Shown: piece after piece, positions 1 through 6,986 of the stretch | Layout: each line of letters begins with the position of its first letter | How positions within the stretch are numbered: the stretch's first letter is position 1 | Source: Clostridiaceae bacterium | GTDB lineage: Bacteria; Bacillota; Clostridia; Oscillospirales; Acutalibacteraceae | Assembly: GCA_904502215.1 (NCBI GenBank) | Contig: CAJGDQ010000002.1 | Coordinates: 1 to 22,567, forward strand | DNA: 22,567 nt | Direction of reading: 5' to 3' | The notes under the pieces: generated by a model | What the model was told of the DNA's origin: nothing | The model's input: only the letters and a program-made list of their open reading frames with translations | Database searches by the model: none | Made by a program: the position numbers and the translations under genes

Positions 1-1
1 G

Positions 2-502
2 CTTTTTTCAACCGCAGTTTTAGCAATTGGAATATTCTTTATGGTTGAAAAAAAGGAAACTCTAAATGATTCAACAAACAAGAAATGGATGATTTATGCT
101 GTTCTTTCGGCGATATTCGCCGCATTAACATCCATACTTGCTAAAGTTGGAATAACAGGGGTTGAATCTAATCTCGGAACGGCGGTTCGAACCTATATTG
201 TTTTGATTATGGCTTGGATTATAGTTTTTGCAAGGGGCAAGCAAAAAACACTGAAAAATATCGAGAAAAAAGAGCTTTTGTTTATTTGCCTTTCAGGAAT
301 TGCAACAGGCGCCTCTTGGCTTTGCTATTATTATGCAATTCAAAACGGCGTTGTTAGTGTTGTTGTTCCGATTGATAAAATGAGTATTTTAGTAGCGGTT
401 GCATTTTCATATTTCGTGTTTGGGGAAAGGCTAACCAAAAAATCAGCTTTTGGCTTATCCCTTATGGCGATAGGCACACTAACAATGGCAATATTCGGAT
501 GA
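2..502 (+). CDS. EamA/DMT-family membrane transporter, C-terminal part (5' truncated by window edge)
   Basis: This is a drug/metabolite-transporter superfamily (EamA) inner-membrane protein; the substrate cannot be told. The reading frame is open to the window edge: codons from position 2 read LFSTAVLAIGIFFMVEKKE before the ATG at 41. That stretch looks like the last helix of a first EamA repeat followed by a charged linker, so the gene probably starts upstream and the ATG at 41 is internal. The visible part holds one EamA repeat with about five hydrophobic helices (WMIYAVLSAIFAALTSILAK, a helix around YIVLIMAWIIVF, then WLCYYYAI, a VVVPIDKMSILVAV segment and a C-terminal helix ending TMAIFG). 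A stand-alone single-repeat EamA protein of about 150 residues starting at 41 is the alternative, but there is no good ribosome binding site there. It is convergent with clpC and shares its terminator. Confidence 0.8.
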   Translation, partial: LFSTAVLAIGIFFMVEKKETLNDSTNKKWMIYAVLSAIFAALTSILAKVGITGVESNLGTAVRTYIVLIMAWIIVFARGKQKTLKNIEKKELLFICLSGIATGASWLCYYYAIQNGVVSVVVPIDKMSILVAVAFSYFVFGERLTKKSAFGLSLMAIGTLTMAIFG

Positions 503-504
503 GA

Positions 505-543
505 AAACGGATGCGTAGAATTTCTACGCATCCGTTTGTTTTT
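505..543. terminator. Bidirectional rho-independent terminator between EamA gene and clpC
   Basis: Perfect inverted repeat of 16 bases per arm (505-520 and 522-537), which folds with a small AT loop and is followed by a T run at 539-543. The gene on the left ends at 502. On the minus strand the A-rich left base gives a short T run, so the hairpin can also end clpC transcripts arriving from the right. Confidence 0.85.
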
Positions 544-544
544 C

Positions 545-636
545 GGTGCATTGCAGGGGCGGGGAAACCCCACCCCTACACGATATTTTAATTCGCTAAC
601 ATTTAATTCCGCATTACGAATTACGAATTACGCATT
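545..636. repeat. Intergenic structured element: G/C hairpin plus 7-bp tandem repeat
   Basis: Two motifs lie between the terminator and clpC. At 555-577 AGGGGCGGGG and CCCCACCCCT pair around an AAA loop with one mismatch. At 610-636 a 7-base unit close to ATTACGA repeats about three times and is bordered by GCATTA/GCATT-like ends. The tandem repeat runs through the clpC stop codon and codes for its last two residues (Asn-Ala). Such elements are often dispersed intergenic repeats, but only one copy is visible here, so that is inference. Confidence 0.45.
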
Positions 637-3051
637 AAATATAAACTCATCATTTTCAAAGGTGCAATTAACATTTGCGCCCTTTTTTATTTTACCCTCG
701 AGGATATTTTCGCTCAATTTATCTTCAATTTTATTTTGGATTTCTCTTCTTAATGGTCTTGCGCCGTAAACCTCATCAAATCCCTTTTCGGCAAGTGCAT
801 TTTTAACCGAATCATCCCAACTGAAATCTATTTCAAGGTTTTTAAGTCTTTCTTTTAGATTTTTGAGCATATTTTCGGCTATAAGACCGATTTCCTCAAA
901 CTTTAGCTTTGAAAAAACTATAATATCATCAACCCTGTTTAAAAACTCGGGGCGGAAGGTGGCTTTAAGCTCGTATAAAACCTGTTCGCTGATATTTGTT
1001 TCCTCTTCCGACTCGCCGAAACCGAAGCTTATCTTCTTTTCGGTTATTTTTCTGGCTCCAACGTTTGAAGTCATAATAATAACTGTGTTTTTAAAATCAA
1101 CCCGTCTTCCTTGGGAATCGGTTAAAATACCATCCTCAAGAATTTGAAGAAGCATATTGAAAACATCGGGATGCGCCTTTTCTATTTCATCGAAAAGAAC
1201 AACCGAGTAAGGATTTCTTCTCACCTTTTCGGTTAACTGACCGCCCTCTTCAAAACCAACATATCCGGGAGGCGAGCCAACAAGTCGGGAAACGGTATGC
1301 TTTTCCATATATTCCGACATATCAAGTCTTATCATCATATTTTCACTTCCGAAAAGTGATGAAGCCAATGCCTTGCAAAGCTCGGTTTTACCAACACCCG
1401 TAGGTCCTGAGAAGATAAACGAGCCGATAGGTCTTTTTGGGTCCTTGAGACCCACTCTTCCTCGGCGGATAGCCTTTGCAACCGCAGTTACTGCCTCGTT
1501 TTGACCGATAACTCTATTATGAAGTTCCTCTTCAAGTCTTAAAAGGCGTGCGCTTTCCTCCTCGGTTAACTGAGAAACAGGAATAGAGGTCCATAAGGAT
1601 ACAATATCCGCAATATCCTCCTCGGTTACCGTTCCGTTGGTATGTCCCTTTTCCTCCTGCCATTTTTCGTTTAGGGTATTATACTTCTCACGAAGTCTGA
1701 TTTCGGCATCCCTCAAAGCCGCCGCTCTTTCAAATTCCTCAGAGGCTATTGCCTCATCCTTTTCACTTTCGGCGCTTTCAATTTGTTCCTCAAGTTCCTT
1801 TAGTTCGGGCGGCATAGCCGAGGAAGACAAACGCACCCTTGAAGCCGCCTCATCAATTAAATCTATTGCCTTATCGGGCAAAAATCTATCGCTTATATAC
1901 CTGGCCGAAAGCTTAACTGCCGAAGATAAAGCCTCATCGCTTATTTTAACCTTATGATGAGCCTCGTATTTATCACGAAGCCCTTTAAGAATGAGAAGCG
2001 CATCCTCTTCACTAGGCTCAGAAACCATAACAGGCTGAAATCTTCTTTCAAGGGCTGAATCTTTTTCGATATTCTTTCTATATTCTGAAATAGTTGTAGC
2101 TCCGATTAGCTGAAACTCGCCCCTAGCCAAAGAGGGCTTTAAGATATTTGCCGCATCGGTTGCGCCCTCGGCTGAGCCTGCGCCGATAAGGGTATGCACC
2201 TCATCAATAAAGAGGATAATATTCTTATTCTTTATAACCTCATCAACAACAGTTTTAATTCTTTCTTCAAAATCGCCTCGATATTTAGTGCCTGCAACCA
2301 TACCTGTTAAATTAAGGGTGAAAACCCTCTTGCCAACAAGAATTTCGGGCACCTCTCCGCTAGCGATTTTTTGAGCCAACCCTTCAGCAACAGCCGTTTT
2401 ACCAACACCGGGCTCGCCTATTAAGCATGGATTATTCTTGGTTCTTCTGCAAAGAATACCGATAACCCTTTCTATCTCCTTTTCCCTGCCTATAACGGGG
2501 TCAAGGTTGCCCTTTTCGGCCTCGGCGGTAAGGTCGGTTCCATATTTTGAAAGGTTTTCTATTTTTTTATTTTCCTTTTGGTTTGAGCCCTTTGCCGCCG
2601 CCTTTATATCTATTCCCGAAGCCGTTACCGCCTCGCTTGTTATAGATGCAATATCAATGCCCAATGCCGATAAAAAGCGAATGGCATAGTTATCGCTATC
2701 ACTTAAAATTCCGATAAGCAAATGCTCAGTTCCAACATATTTTTTGCCCATCTCGCTAGCATTGCTCATGGCGCTTTCTATAACCTTTTTAGAACGGGGA
2801 GTGAAATATTCGGGGGAAAGCTTTGTTGGAGTGCCGCAGCCAATTTCGAGCTTTATAAATTCTTCAAACTTTTCGGCAGTTATCCCCTTTTTATTAAGAA
2901 CTGCCGCAGCAACTCCGCTCCCTATTCTCAAAAGTCCTAAAAGTAAATGCTCGCTTCCTATATAGGTGTGTCCCATTCCCTCAGCCGACCTCACAGCCTC
3001 ATTGAGCGCTTCATTGGCTTTGGTTGTGAAACCTGTGAAATTATATTTCAT
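628..3051 (-). CDS. clpC: ClpC, AAA+ unfoldase of the ClpCP protease
   Basis: Cytosolic Hsp100 unfoldase that feeds substrates, including McsB-phosphorylated (pArg) proteins, to ClpP. The 807 residues show the full ClpC order: a double Clp_N repeat (about 4-145), AAA+ module 1 with Walker A GEPGVGKT (212-219) and Walker B ILFIDEVHTL, a middle region with an UVR-like coiled coil (about 420-460, EEFERAAALRDAE), AAA+ module 2 with GPTGVGKT (549-556) and LFDEIEKAHPDV, and a C-terminal D2-small domain. The ISFGFGE segment after the second Walker B sits where the ClpP-binding loop is found. Start: ATG at 3051 preceded by AGGAGG, three bases after the mcsB stop, so it is translationally coupled. It is the last gene of the ctsR operon. 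The final two codons are provided by an AT-rich tandem repeat. Confidence 0.97.
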   Translation of the reverse strand: MKYNFTGFTTKANEALNEAVRSAEGMGHTYIGSEHLLLGLLRIGSGVAAAVLNKKGITAEKFEEFIKLEIGCGTPTKLSPEYFTPRSKKVIESAMSNASEMGKKYVGTEHLLIGILSDSDNYAIRFLSALGIDIASITSEAVTASGIDIKAAAKGSNQKENKKIENLSKYGTDLTAEAEKGNLDPVIGREKEIERVIGILCRRTKNNPCLIGEPGVGKTAVAEGLAQKIASGEVPEILVGKRVFTLNLTGMVAGTKYRGDFEERIKTVVDEVIKNKNIILFIDEVHTLIGAGSAEGATDAANILKPSLARGEFQLIGATTISEYRKNIEKDSALERRFQPVMVSEPSEEDALLILKGLRDKYEAHHKVKISDEALSSAVKLSARYISDRFLPDKAIDLIDEAASRVRLSSSAMPPELKELEEQIESAESEKDEAIASEEFERAAALRDAEIRLREKYNTLNEKWQEEKGHTNGTVTEEDIADIVSLWTSIPVSQLTEEESARLLRLEEELHNRVIGQNEAVTAVAKAIRRGRVGLKDPKRPIGSFIFSGPTGVGKTELCKALASSLFGSENMMIRLDMSEYMEKHTVSRLVGSPPGYVGFEEGGQLTEKVRRNPYSVVLFDEIEKAHPDVFNMLLQILEDGILTDSQGRRVDFKNTVIIMTSNVGARKITEKKISFGFGESEEETNISEQVLYELKATFRPEFLNRVDDIIVFSKLKFEEIGLIAENMLKNLKERLKNLEIDFSWDDSVKNALAEKGFDEVYGARPLRREIQNKIEDKLSENILEGKIKKGANVNCTFENDEFIFNA

Positions 3052-3054
3052 TAA

Positions 3055-4062
3055 CTAAACCTCCTGTTGTAAAATCTCCCTTAAGTTAGAGGCTCTTTGG
3101 ATATCCCTTTCCTCCGGCTGCATTTCGCCGAATTTTTTCATAAGCATAAATCTTTGGTTGGATATCAAAAGCTCTATGGGATTTATCTTCTCCTCTATTA
3201 TGCCCATATCAATACCAAGCTTAATCCTTGATAACAAATTCATCATTTCGTTTGATGTGATAATTCGGCAGTTTTTGAGAACTCCAAGAGCTCTATACGC
3301 CATATCCTCAACCTTTAATTTGTTAAGAGAAGAACGCAAATTTTCTTCCTTTTCAATAATTCTTGCCGTTATGCTCTTAAGATTATCAAGGGCATTTTTC
3401 TCGCTGAGCCCTAATGTTATTTGATTTGAAATTTGATAAAGGGATGCTCCTGCCTTTGAGCCCTCGCCATACATACCTCTGACCGTGAACCCTATTTTAT
3501 TAACCGTATCCGAAAGGCTTGCAATTTCGCCCGATGATTCACAAGCGGGCAAATGAAGCATTAAAGAGGCTCTGAGCCCTGTGCCTAAATTAGTTGGGCA
3601 CTCGGTTAAAAATCCTAAATTCTCATCAAAGGCAAAATGAAGTCTTGAATCTAAAAGTGAATCTATTTGCTCGGCAATATCATAAGCTTCTTCCAGCTTT
3701 AAACCATCTAAAATAACCTGTATTCTTATATGGTCCTCTTCGCCTATCATAATACTTATGCTTTCATCCTTCGACAATATGATAGCCGACCTACCCCCTC
3801 TTTTCGCAAATTCGGGGCTTATTATATGCCTTTCAACCATTGCATTTATTTCGTTTTCGGGAACCGAAGCCATATCAATAAAATTAAGGTTTTTGGCAAA
3901 AGGAGTATTACTATCGCAAATGGCTGATTTGGCCCTTTGCTTTAGCTCTTCAAATTGCTCGTTACTCATTCTTGATGGAAAAGGAATACCGCTCAAATTT
4001 CTAGCCAAGCGAACCCTTGTGCTTACAGCGATTGAGCTTTCCTTAGTATACCAACTACTCAT
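3055..4062 (-). CDS. mcsB: McsB, protein arginine kinase
   Basis: ATP:guanido phosphotransferase-family kinase that phosphorylates arginines on misfolded proteins and on CtsR, marking them for ClpCP. Visible family marks: the N-terminal SSRIRLARNL-like segment (here STRVRLARNL), the GEEDHIRIQ motif, the guanido-kinase signature CPTNLGTGLRAS, RGMYGEGSKAGASLYQISNQ, and the C-terminal ERDIQRASNLREIL that in the family belongs to the phosphoarginine-sensing region. Start chosen: ATG at 4062 (335 residues, MSSWYTKES), with GGAGG 8-9 bases upstream. The frame stays open upstream to 4128, but that extension lies inside mcsA and has no matching signal. The ATG overlaps the end of mcsA by 8 bases, indicating translational coupling of the McsA activator and its kinase. 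Confidence 0.96.
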   Translation of the reverse strand: MSSWYTKESSIAVSTRVRLARNLSGIPFPSRMSNEQFEELKQRAKSAICDSNTPFAKNLNFIDMASVPENEINAMVERHIISPEFAKRGGRSAIILSKDESISIMIGEEDHIRIQVILDGLKLEEAYDIAEQIDSLLDSRLHFAFDENLGFLTECPTNLGTGLRASLMLHLPACESSGEIASLSDTVNKIGFTVRGMYGEGSKAGASLYQISNQITLGLSEKNALDNLKSITARIIEKEENLRSSLNKLKVEDMAYRALGVLKNCRIITSNEMMNLLSRIKLGIDMGIIEEKINPIELLISNQRFMLMKKFGEMQPEERDIQRASNLREILQQEV

Positions 4063-4549
4063 TGTTATTTGCCTCCATTCCCCTGATTTTATCCCTGAGA
4101 ACTGCCGCTTCTTCGTATTTTTCTTCACTTACAAGGCGATTAAGCTCAAGTCTTAAATCTTCTATTGTTTCCTTCTCCGGCTTAACCATCAAAGGAGCTC
4201 TGCAAGGCACTTTCCCTGCATGCTTAGTGCTTCCGTGCACCCTTTTAAGATAGGGCAAGAGCTCGGTATAAAAGGTTTTATAACAGTTAGCGCAACCAAC
4301 CTTACCCGTTGAGGCAATATCATCAAAGGTTGAATTGCAAACCGAACATCTTGTTTGAGAAGCTAGGCTTCGACTTGGCGCTTCGTGGAACATAGATGCC
4401 AACATCGAAGCCAAGGAATTATGACCTATATCATTATAACCCTCTTCAGTAGCGCAGGCGGCGCAAAGGTTTTTCTCGCTAACTATACCGTTAACAACCG
4501 AGCGAATATGGGTTGTTGCCATATTTTTTTTGCATTTTTCACATAACAT
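4055..4549 (-). CDS. mcsA: McsA, zinc-finger activator of McsB
   Basis: Small adaptor that activates McsB and takes part in control of CtsR. The 164 residues carry the expected zinc-binding pairs: CEKC and CAAC near the N-terminus, then CSVC and CANC around the middle, and a C-terminal UVR domain (LRLELNRLVSEEKYEEAAVLRDKI) of the type that contacts ClpC. Start chosen: ATG at 4549, preceded by GAAGGAAG at suitable distance; the in-frame TTG at 4567 has no ribosome binding site of its own. Lies 19 bases after ctsR and overlaps mcsB by 8 bases. Confidence 0.95.
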   Translation of the reverse strand: MLCEKCKKNMATTHIRSVVNGIVSEKNLCAACATEEGYNDIGHNSLASMLASMFHEAPSRSLASQTRCSVCNSTFDDIASTGKVGCANCYKTFYTELLPYLKRVHGSTKHAGKVPCRAPLMVKPEKETIEDLRLELNRLVSEEKYEEAAVLRDKIRGMEANNNE

Positions 4550-4568
4550 AATAAATTCTTCCTTCAAA

Positions 4569-5021
4569 TTAAATTTGGCTTAAAAGCATTTGTTTTAAAA
4601 TTGCAGCTCTAAGACTATCCCTATATATAACAGGAACACTGCTCATAACCGAGCCCGATACTGCCGCCGCCATAATGCGAGCCGTTTCCCTAGACACAAG
4701 CCCCGTTTCTAAACAGTTTTCGATAACTATTCTGGTGCTCATATTATCAATACTTTCTCCGATGGAATTAACTATATGCATAAGAGCCGAGGAAGAATTA
4801 AGCATAACCCTTTTAATTCTTATGAAACCTCCGCCGCCTCTTCGGCTTTCTATTATATATCCGTGCTCAGGAGTAAATCTCGATGATAAAACATAATTTA
4901 TTTGGCTTGGAGCGCAACCCATCAGCCCTGCAAATTCGTTGCGCTGAATTTCGGCTGTGTTCTCTCCCGATTCATTTAACATTCTTAAAATCTCTCGTGT
5001 TATTATATCGCTCATTCTCAT
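4569..5021 (-). CDS. ctsR: CtsR, repressor of class III heat-shock genes
   Basis: Dimeric winged-helix repressor of clp genes. The protein (150 residues from ATG 5021) has the family start MSDIITREI, an HTH with the GCAPSQINYVLSSRFTPEHGY motif, and the SRRGGGGFIRIKR wing. The tetraglycine loop in that wing is the known intrinsic heat sensor of CtsR, and the flanking arginines are the known target region of McsB. Start: the ATG at 5021 has GGTGAT six to seven bases upstream; a GTG at 5030 is the alternative. First gene of the operon, with two CtsR boxes in its own promoter, so it is autoregulated. Confidence 0.95.
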   Translation of the reverse strand: MRMSDIITREILRMLNESGENTAEIQRNEFAGLMGCAPSQINYVLSSRFTPEHGYIIESRRGGGGFIRIKRVMLNSSSALMHIVNSIGESIDNMSTRIVIENCLETGLVSRETARIMAAAVSGSVMSSVPVIYRDSLRAAILKQMLLSQI

Positions 5022-5036
5022 AGCTATCACCTATTT

Positions 5037-5053
5037 TTTGACCTTTCCTGACT
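5037..5053 (-). promoter_or_regulatory. CtsR operator 2 (covers transcription start)
   Basis: Minus-strand AGTCAGG-AAA-GGTCAAA, the same heptad direct repeat as operator 1 but in opposite orientation, placed just downstream of the -10 over the predicted start of transcription. Confidence 0.85.
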
Positions 5054-5056
5054 TTT

Positions 5057-5084
5057 ATTATACACGAAAGTCAGGAAAAGTCAA
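5057..5084 (-). promoter_or_regulatory. SigmaA-type promoter of the ctsR operon
   Basis: Minus-strand -35 TTGACT (5079-5084), 16-bp spacer, -10 TATAAT (5057-5062). Transcription would start near 5050, about 30 bases before the ctsR ATG. Both sides are covered by CtsR boxes. Confidence 0.85.
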
Positions 5085-5085
5085 A
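5069..5085 (+). promoter_or_regulatory. CtsR operator 1 (overlaps -35)
   Basis: Plus-strand AGTCAGG-AAA-AGTCAAA, matching the known CtsR direct-repeat operator (RGTCAAA-NAN-RGTCAAA) with a three-base spacer. It covers the -35 element of the ctsR promoter. Confidence 0.8.
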
Positions 5086-5168
5086 TATTTTTTTATTTCA
5101 AATTTTGTAACACTCCTTTTTAAGATAGCATAGTATGTGATGAAAACCAAAAAGGAGGTCTTTCAATT

Positions 5169-5309
5169 ATGTGTAATAACTTTGGTGGAAACGGCTGCTC
5201 TTGGATTATAATCCTCATCCTCATCCTCTGCTGCTGCGGCGGTTGCGGTGGTGCTCAGACTGCTAACAACTGCGGTTGCGGTTGCGACAACAATTGCGGT
5301 TGCTGCTAA
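5169..5309 (+). CDS. 46-residue Cys/Gly-rich membrane mini-protein (clostridial high-cysteine type)
   Basis: Short gene too small for usual ORF cut-offs. AAAGGAGG at 5151-5158 sits 10 bases before the ATG, and a strong terminator follows 12 bases after the stop. The product starts MCNNFGGNGCS, has one very hydrophobic segment (WIIILILIL, about residues 12-20), then a run of three cysteines and a tail of CGG/CGC repeats ending CDNNCGCC; about 12 of 46 residues are cysteine. It resembles the small proteins annotated in Clostridia as 'chorion class high-cysteine HCB protein 13', whose function is unknown; that name is from memory of annotations, not a search. A CATAGTAT sequence at 5129-5136 recalls the -10 of mother-cell sporulation sigma factors, but no matching -35 was seen. 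It is divergent from ctsR. Confidence 0.8.
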   Translation: MCNNFGGNGCSWIIILILILCCCGGCGGAQTANNCGCGCDNNCGCC

Positions 5310-5321
5310 TCCATAGCACAC

Positions 5322-5363
5322 AAAAACACCGAGGAAGCGGAAACGCTTTCTCGGTGTTTTTTA
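5322..5363 (+). terminator. Terminator of the Cys-rich mini-gene
   Basis: Stem 5322-5339 pairs with 5344-5361 (one G-U pair) around a GAAA tetraloop, followed by a T tract to about 5362. The A-rich left base would let it also serve the araC-family gene arriving on the minus strand. Confidence 0.9.
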
Positions 5364-5418
5364 TTTAAATTATGAGCCAAAATTATATAAAATGCAAATA
5401 TAATGCAAAATAATATAA

Positions 5419-6198
5419 TTATAATAGGTAACTCGGCAATTCTTTTCTTTGAGTTGGGATTTCTTTAACAGTTCTTTCAACTGGTCTGCGCTTAACTAAT
5501 CCTCCCGAAAAATCCTTAGGAGAAATACCTGCTATTCGTTTAAAGGCAGCCGAAAAATATGCCTGATTCGCAAATCCCGTTTTCTCGGCAGTTGTAGTAA
5601 CCGAATATCCGCTTAGTAACAACTCTTTGGCTTTATTTATTTTCAAAAGATTAAAGTAATCATGCGCTCCAATACCGGATAGTGCAGCAAAAATTCTTTT
5701 AATATGAGAACGGCTGATATCAAGCTGCTCGGCAAACTCTTCTACCGAAGCTCTGGTATCTATTTTCTCTAGCATTAAGTCAACAGCTTTTGCAAAGAGT
5801 TCTATATCCCTACCCTCTTCCAAAGGCTCGTATAATAATCTTTCACTACTGCAAAGTATAAGTTCTAACAGGGGATACATAACCTGTCCGCCTTGCTCAC
5901 TAAGGGTGGAAACCAATAGCATATTATCATTCGGAATACGACTAATACCTGCCTCTATTCCCTCTTCACATTCGAAACCAAAACCTAAAACTGAGCCATT
6001 ATCTTTAATATAACAAACCTCTCTTTTATCGGCAATTAAAATGTGCCCTTCCTTTAAGGCGTATACTTTCTTGCCAACAGTAACAAGCGCATTACCGCTC
6101 AAAACGATATAAAGAGAAGGACAATCCAAGCAAATTGCCTTTTCCAAATTCAAAGGTGCTAAATTCTTAATTTTTGCACAAGATGATATAAAATTCAT
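5419..6198 (-). CDS. AraC-family transcriptional regulator with N-terminal cupin-like sensor
   Basis: Likely regulator of the adjacent microcompartment locus. The 259 residues divide into an N-terminal cupin-like sensor (about 10-90: SLYIVLSGNALVTVGKK, KEGHILIADKREVCYI) and a C-terminal double-HTH AraC domain (about 150-240), with the second-helix motif TTTAEKTGFANQAYFSAAFKR followed by GISPKDF. ATG at 6198 has TAGGAGAT upstream. It is a separate transcription unit: its own promoter is at 6235-6263 and it lies just beyond the terminator of the BMC operon. Ligand unknown; by position a sugar, lactaldehyde or propanediol signal is plausible. Its tail past the HTH (about residues 235-259) is basic, then ends SYLL. 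Confidence 0.9.
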   Translation of the reverse strand: MNFISSCAKIKNLAPLNLEKAICLDCPSLYIVLSGNALVTVGKKVYALKEGHILIADKREVCYIKDNGSVLGFGFECEEGIEAGISRIPNDNMLLVSTLSEQGGQVMYPLLELILCSSERLLYEPLEEGRDIELFAKAVDLMLEKIDTRASVEEFAEQLDISRSHIKRIFAALSGIGAHDYFNLLKINKAKELLLSGYSVTTTAEKTGFANQAYFSAAFKRIAGISPKDFSGGLVKRRPVERTVKEIPTQRKELPSYLL

Positions 6199-6234
6199 AT
6201 AATCTCCTAAAATATATAAAAATGGCTCAAATAA

Positions 6235-6263
6235 ATTATATTATATAAAACAAAAAAAGTCAA
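6235..6263 (-). promoter_or_regulatory. Promoter of the AraC-family gene, embedded in the upstream terminator
   Basis: Minus-strand TTGACT (6258-6263), 17-bp spacer, TATAAT (6235-6240). The -35 hexamer lies in the 3' arm of the BMC-operon terminator. Confidence 0.75.
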
Positions 6264-6313
6264 GCCGTTTGTGAACTAAATGGGGTTCACTTCACGTTTG
6301 ACCTGACTTTTTT
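6253..6313 (-). terminator. Terminator of the microcompartment operon
   Basis: Hairpin just after pduL. Outer stem AAAAAAGTCA (6253-6262) with TGACTTTTTT (6304-6313); inner stem GTGAAC (6271-6276) with GTTCAC (6285-6290); the middle is an imperfect internal loop. A seven-T run follows on the minus strand. Confidence 0.75.
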
Positions 6314-6325
6314 ATATTAAATATA

Positions 6326-6970
6326 TTATTTTATTATCTTAACCTTAGCGCCATTGCCAATTCCTGCAGCATTTGCATCATCGGTGTCAATATGCATCTC
6401 TAAGCGAAAAGCTTTATTAACTCTAACCTGAACATCATAAAAGGTGGTTCTTCTCTCACCCTTTGCTTCTACTGTTACATAGTCGCCATCCTTGAGTCCG
6501 AAAGCTATTCCCTCTTCCTCGCTCATATGAATATGGCGGTTAGCAATTATACAGCCTTCCTTAAGGGTTACAACTCCTTTAGGACCGATTATCGTTATCG
6601 GAGCAGACCCCGCAATATCTCCCGATTCTCTGACAGGAGGTTTAACCTTTAATGCAAAAGAGTCGGTTCTTGAAATTTCAACCTGAGAAGCTGAACGAAC
6701 AGGGCCTAAAACCCTAACACCTTCAATTGGTCTTAGCGATGGCCCAACTATTGTCAGCTGCTCTTTACAGGCATATTGACCTGGCTGAGAAAGGTCTTTA
6801 ATAGGGGTTAGCTCATAGCCCTTTCCAAAAAGCTGTTCAACATGCTCAGCCGAAAGATGTATGTGTCGGTTAGAAATGCCAACAGGAACAGTTTGGCTGT
6901 CGTTAGCAACTCCACACTCAGCCATAACTCTATTGACTATTTCAGCTACCATAGAAGCATCGTAAGCCAT
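6326..6970 (-). CDS. pduL: PduL, microcompartment phosphate propanoyltransferase
   Basis: Converts propionyl-CoA (or acetyl-CoA) plus phosphate to the acyl phosphate and frees CoA inside the shell. The 214 residues hold two PduL domains, each with the zinc-binding NRHIH motif (His36/38 in SNRHIHLS and His146/148 in ANRHIHMS). The N-terminal helix DASMVAEIVNRVMAE resembles an encapsulation peptide. Start: ATG at 6970 with AAAGGAG seven bases upstream; the in-frame TTG at 6976 falls between that site and the ATG and is not used. It is the last gene of the BMC operon, 16 bases after the aldehyde dehydrogenase whose product it consumes. Confidence 0.96.
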   Translation of the reverse strand: MAYDASMVAEIVNRVMAECGVANDSQTVPVGISNRHIHLSAEHVEQLFGKGYELTPIKDLSQPGQYACKEQLTIVGPSLRPIEGVRVLGPVRSASQVEISRTDSFALKVKPPVRESGDIAGSAPITIIGPKGVVTLKEGCIIANRHIHMSEEEGIAFGLKDGDYVTVEAKGERRTTFYDVQVRVNKAFRLEMHIDTDDANAAGIGNGAKVKIIK

Positions 6971-6986
6971 AAACAAACTCCTTTAA

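Noticed and set aside
555..577. G-quadruplex in the G-rich intergenic element
   Set aside because: Only two G runs lie on one strand; the paired C runs favour a simple hairpin.
4063..4128. Upstream extension of mcsB
   Set aside because: It lies inside mcsA; the ATG at 4062 has its own GGAGG and gives the usual McsB N-terminus.
6298..6327. Plus-strand promoter-like TTGACC ... TATATT
   Set aside because: It arises from the symmetric terminator and leads only into the antisense of pduL, where no gene is read.
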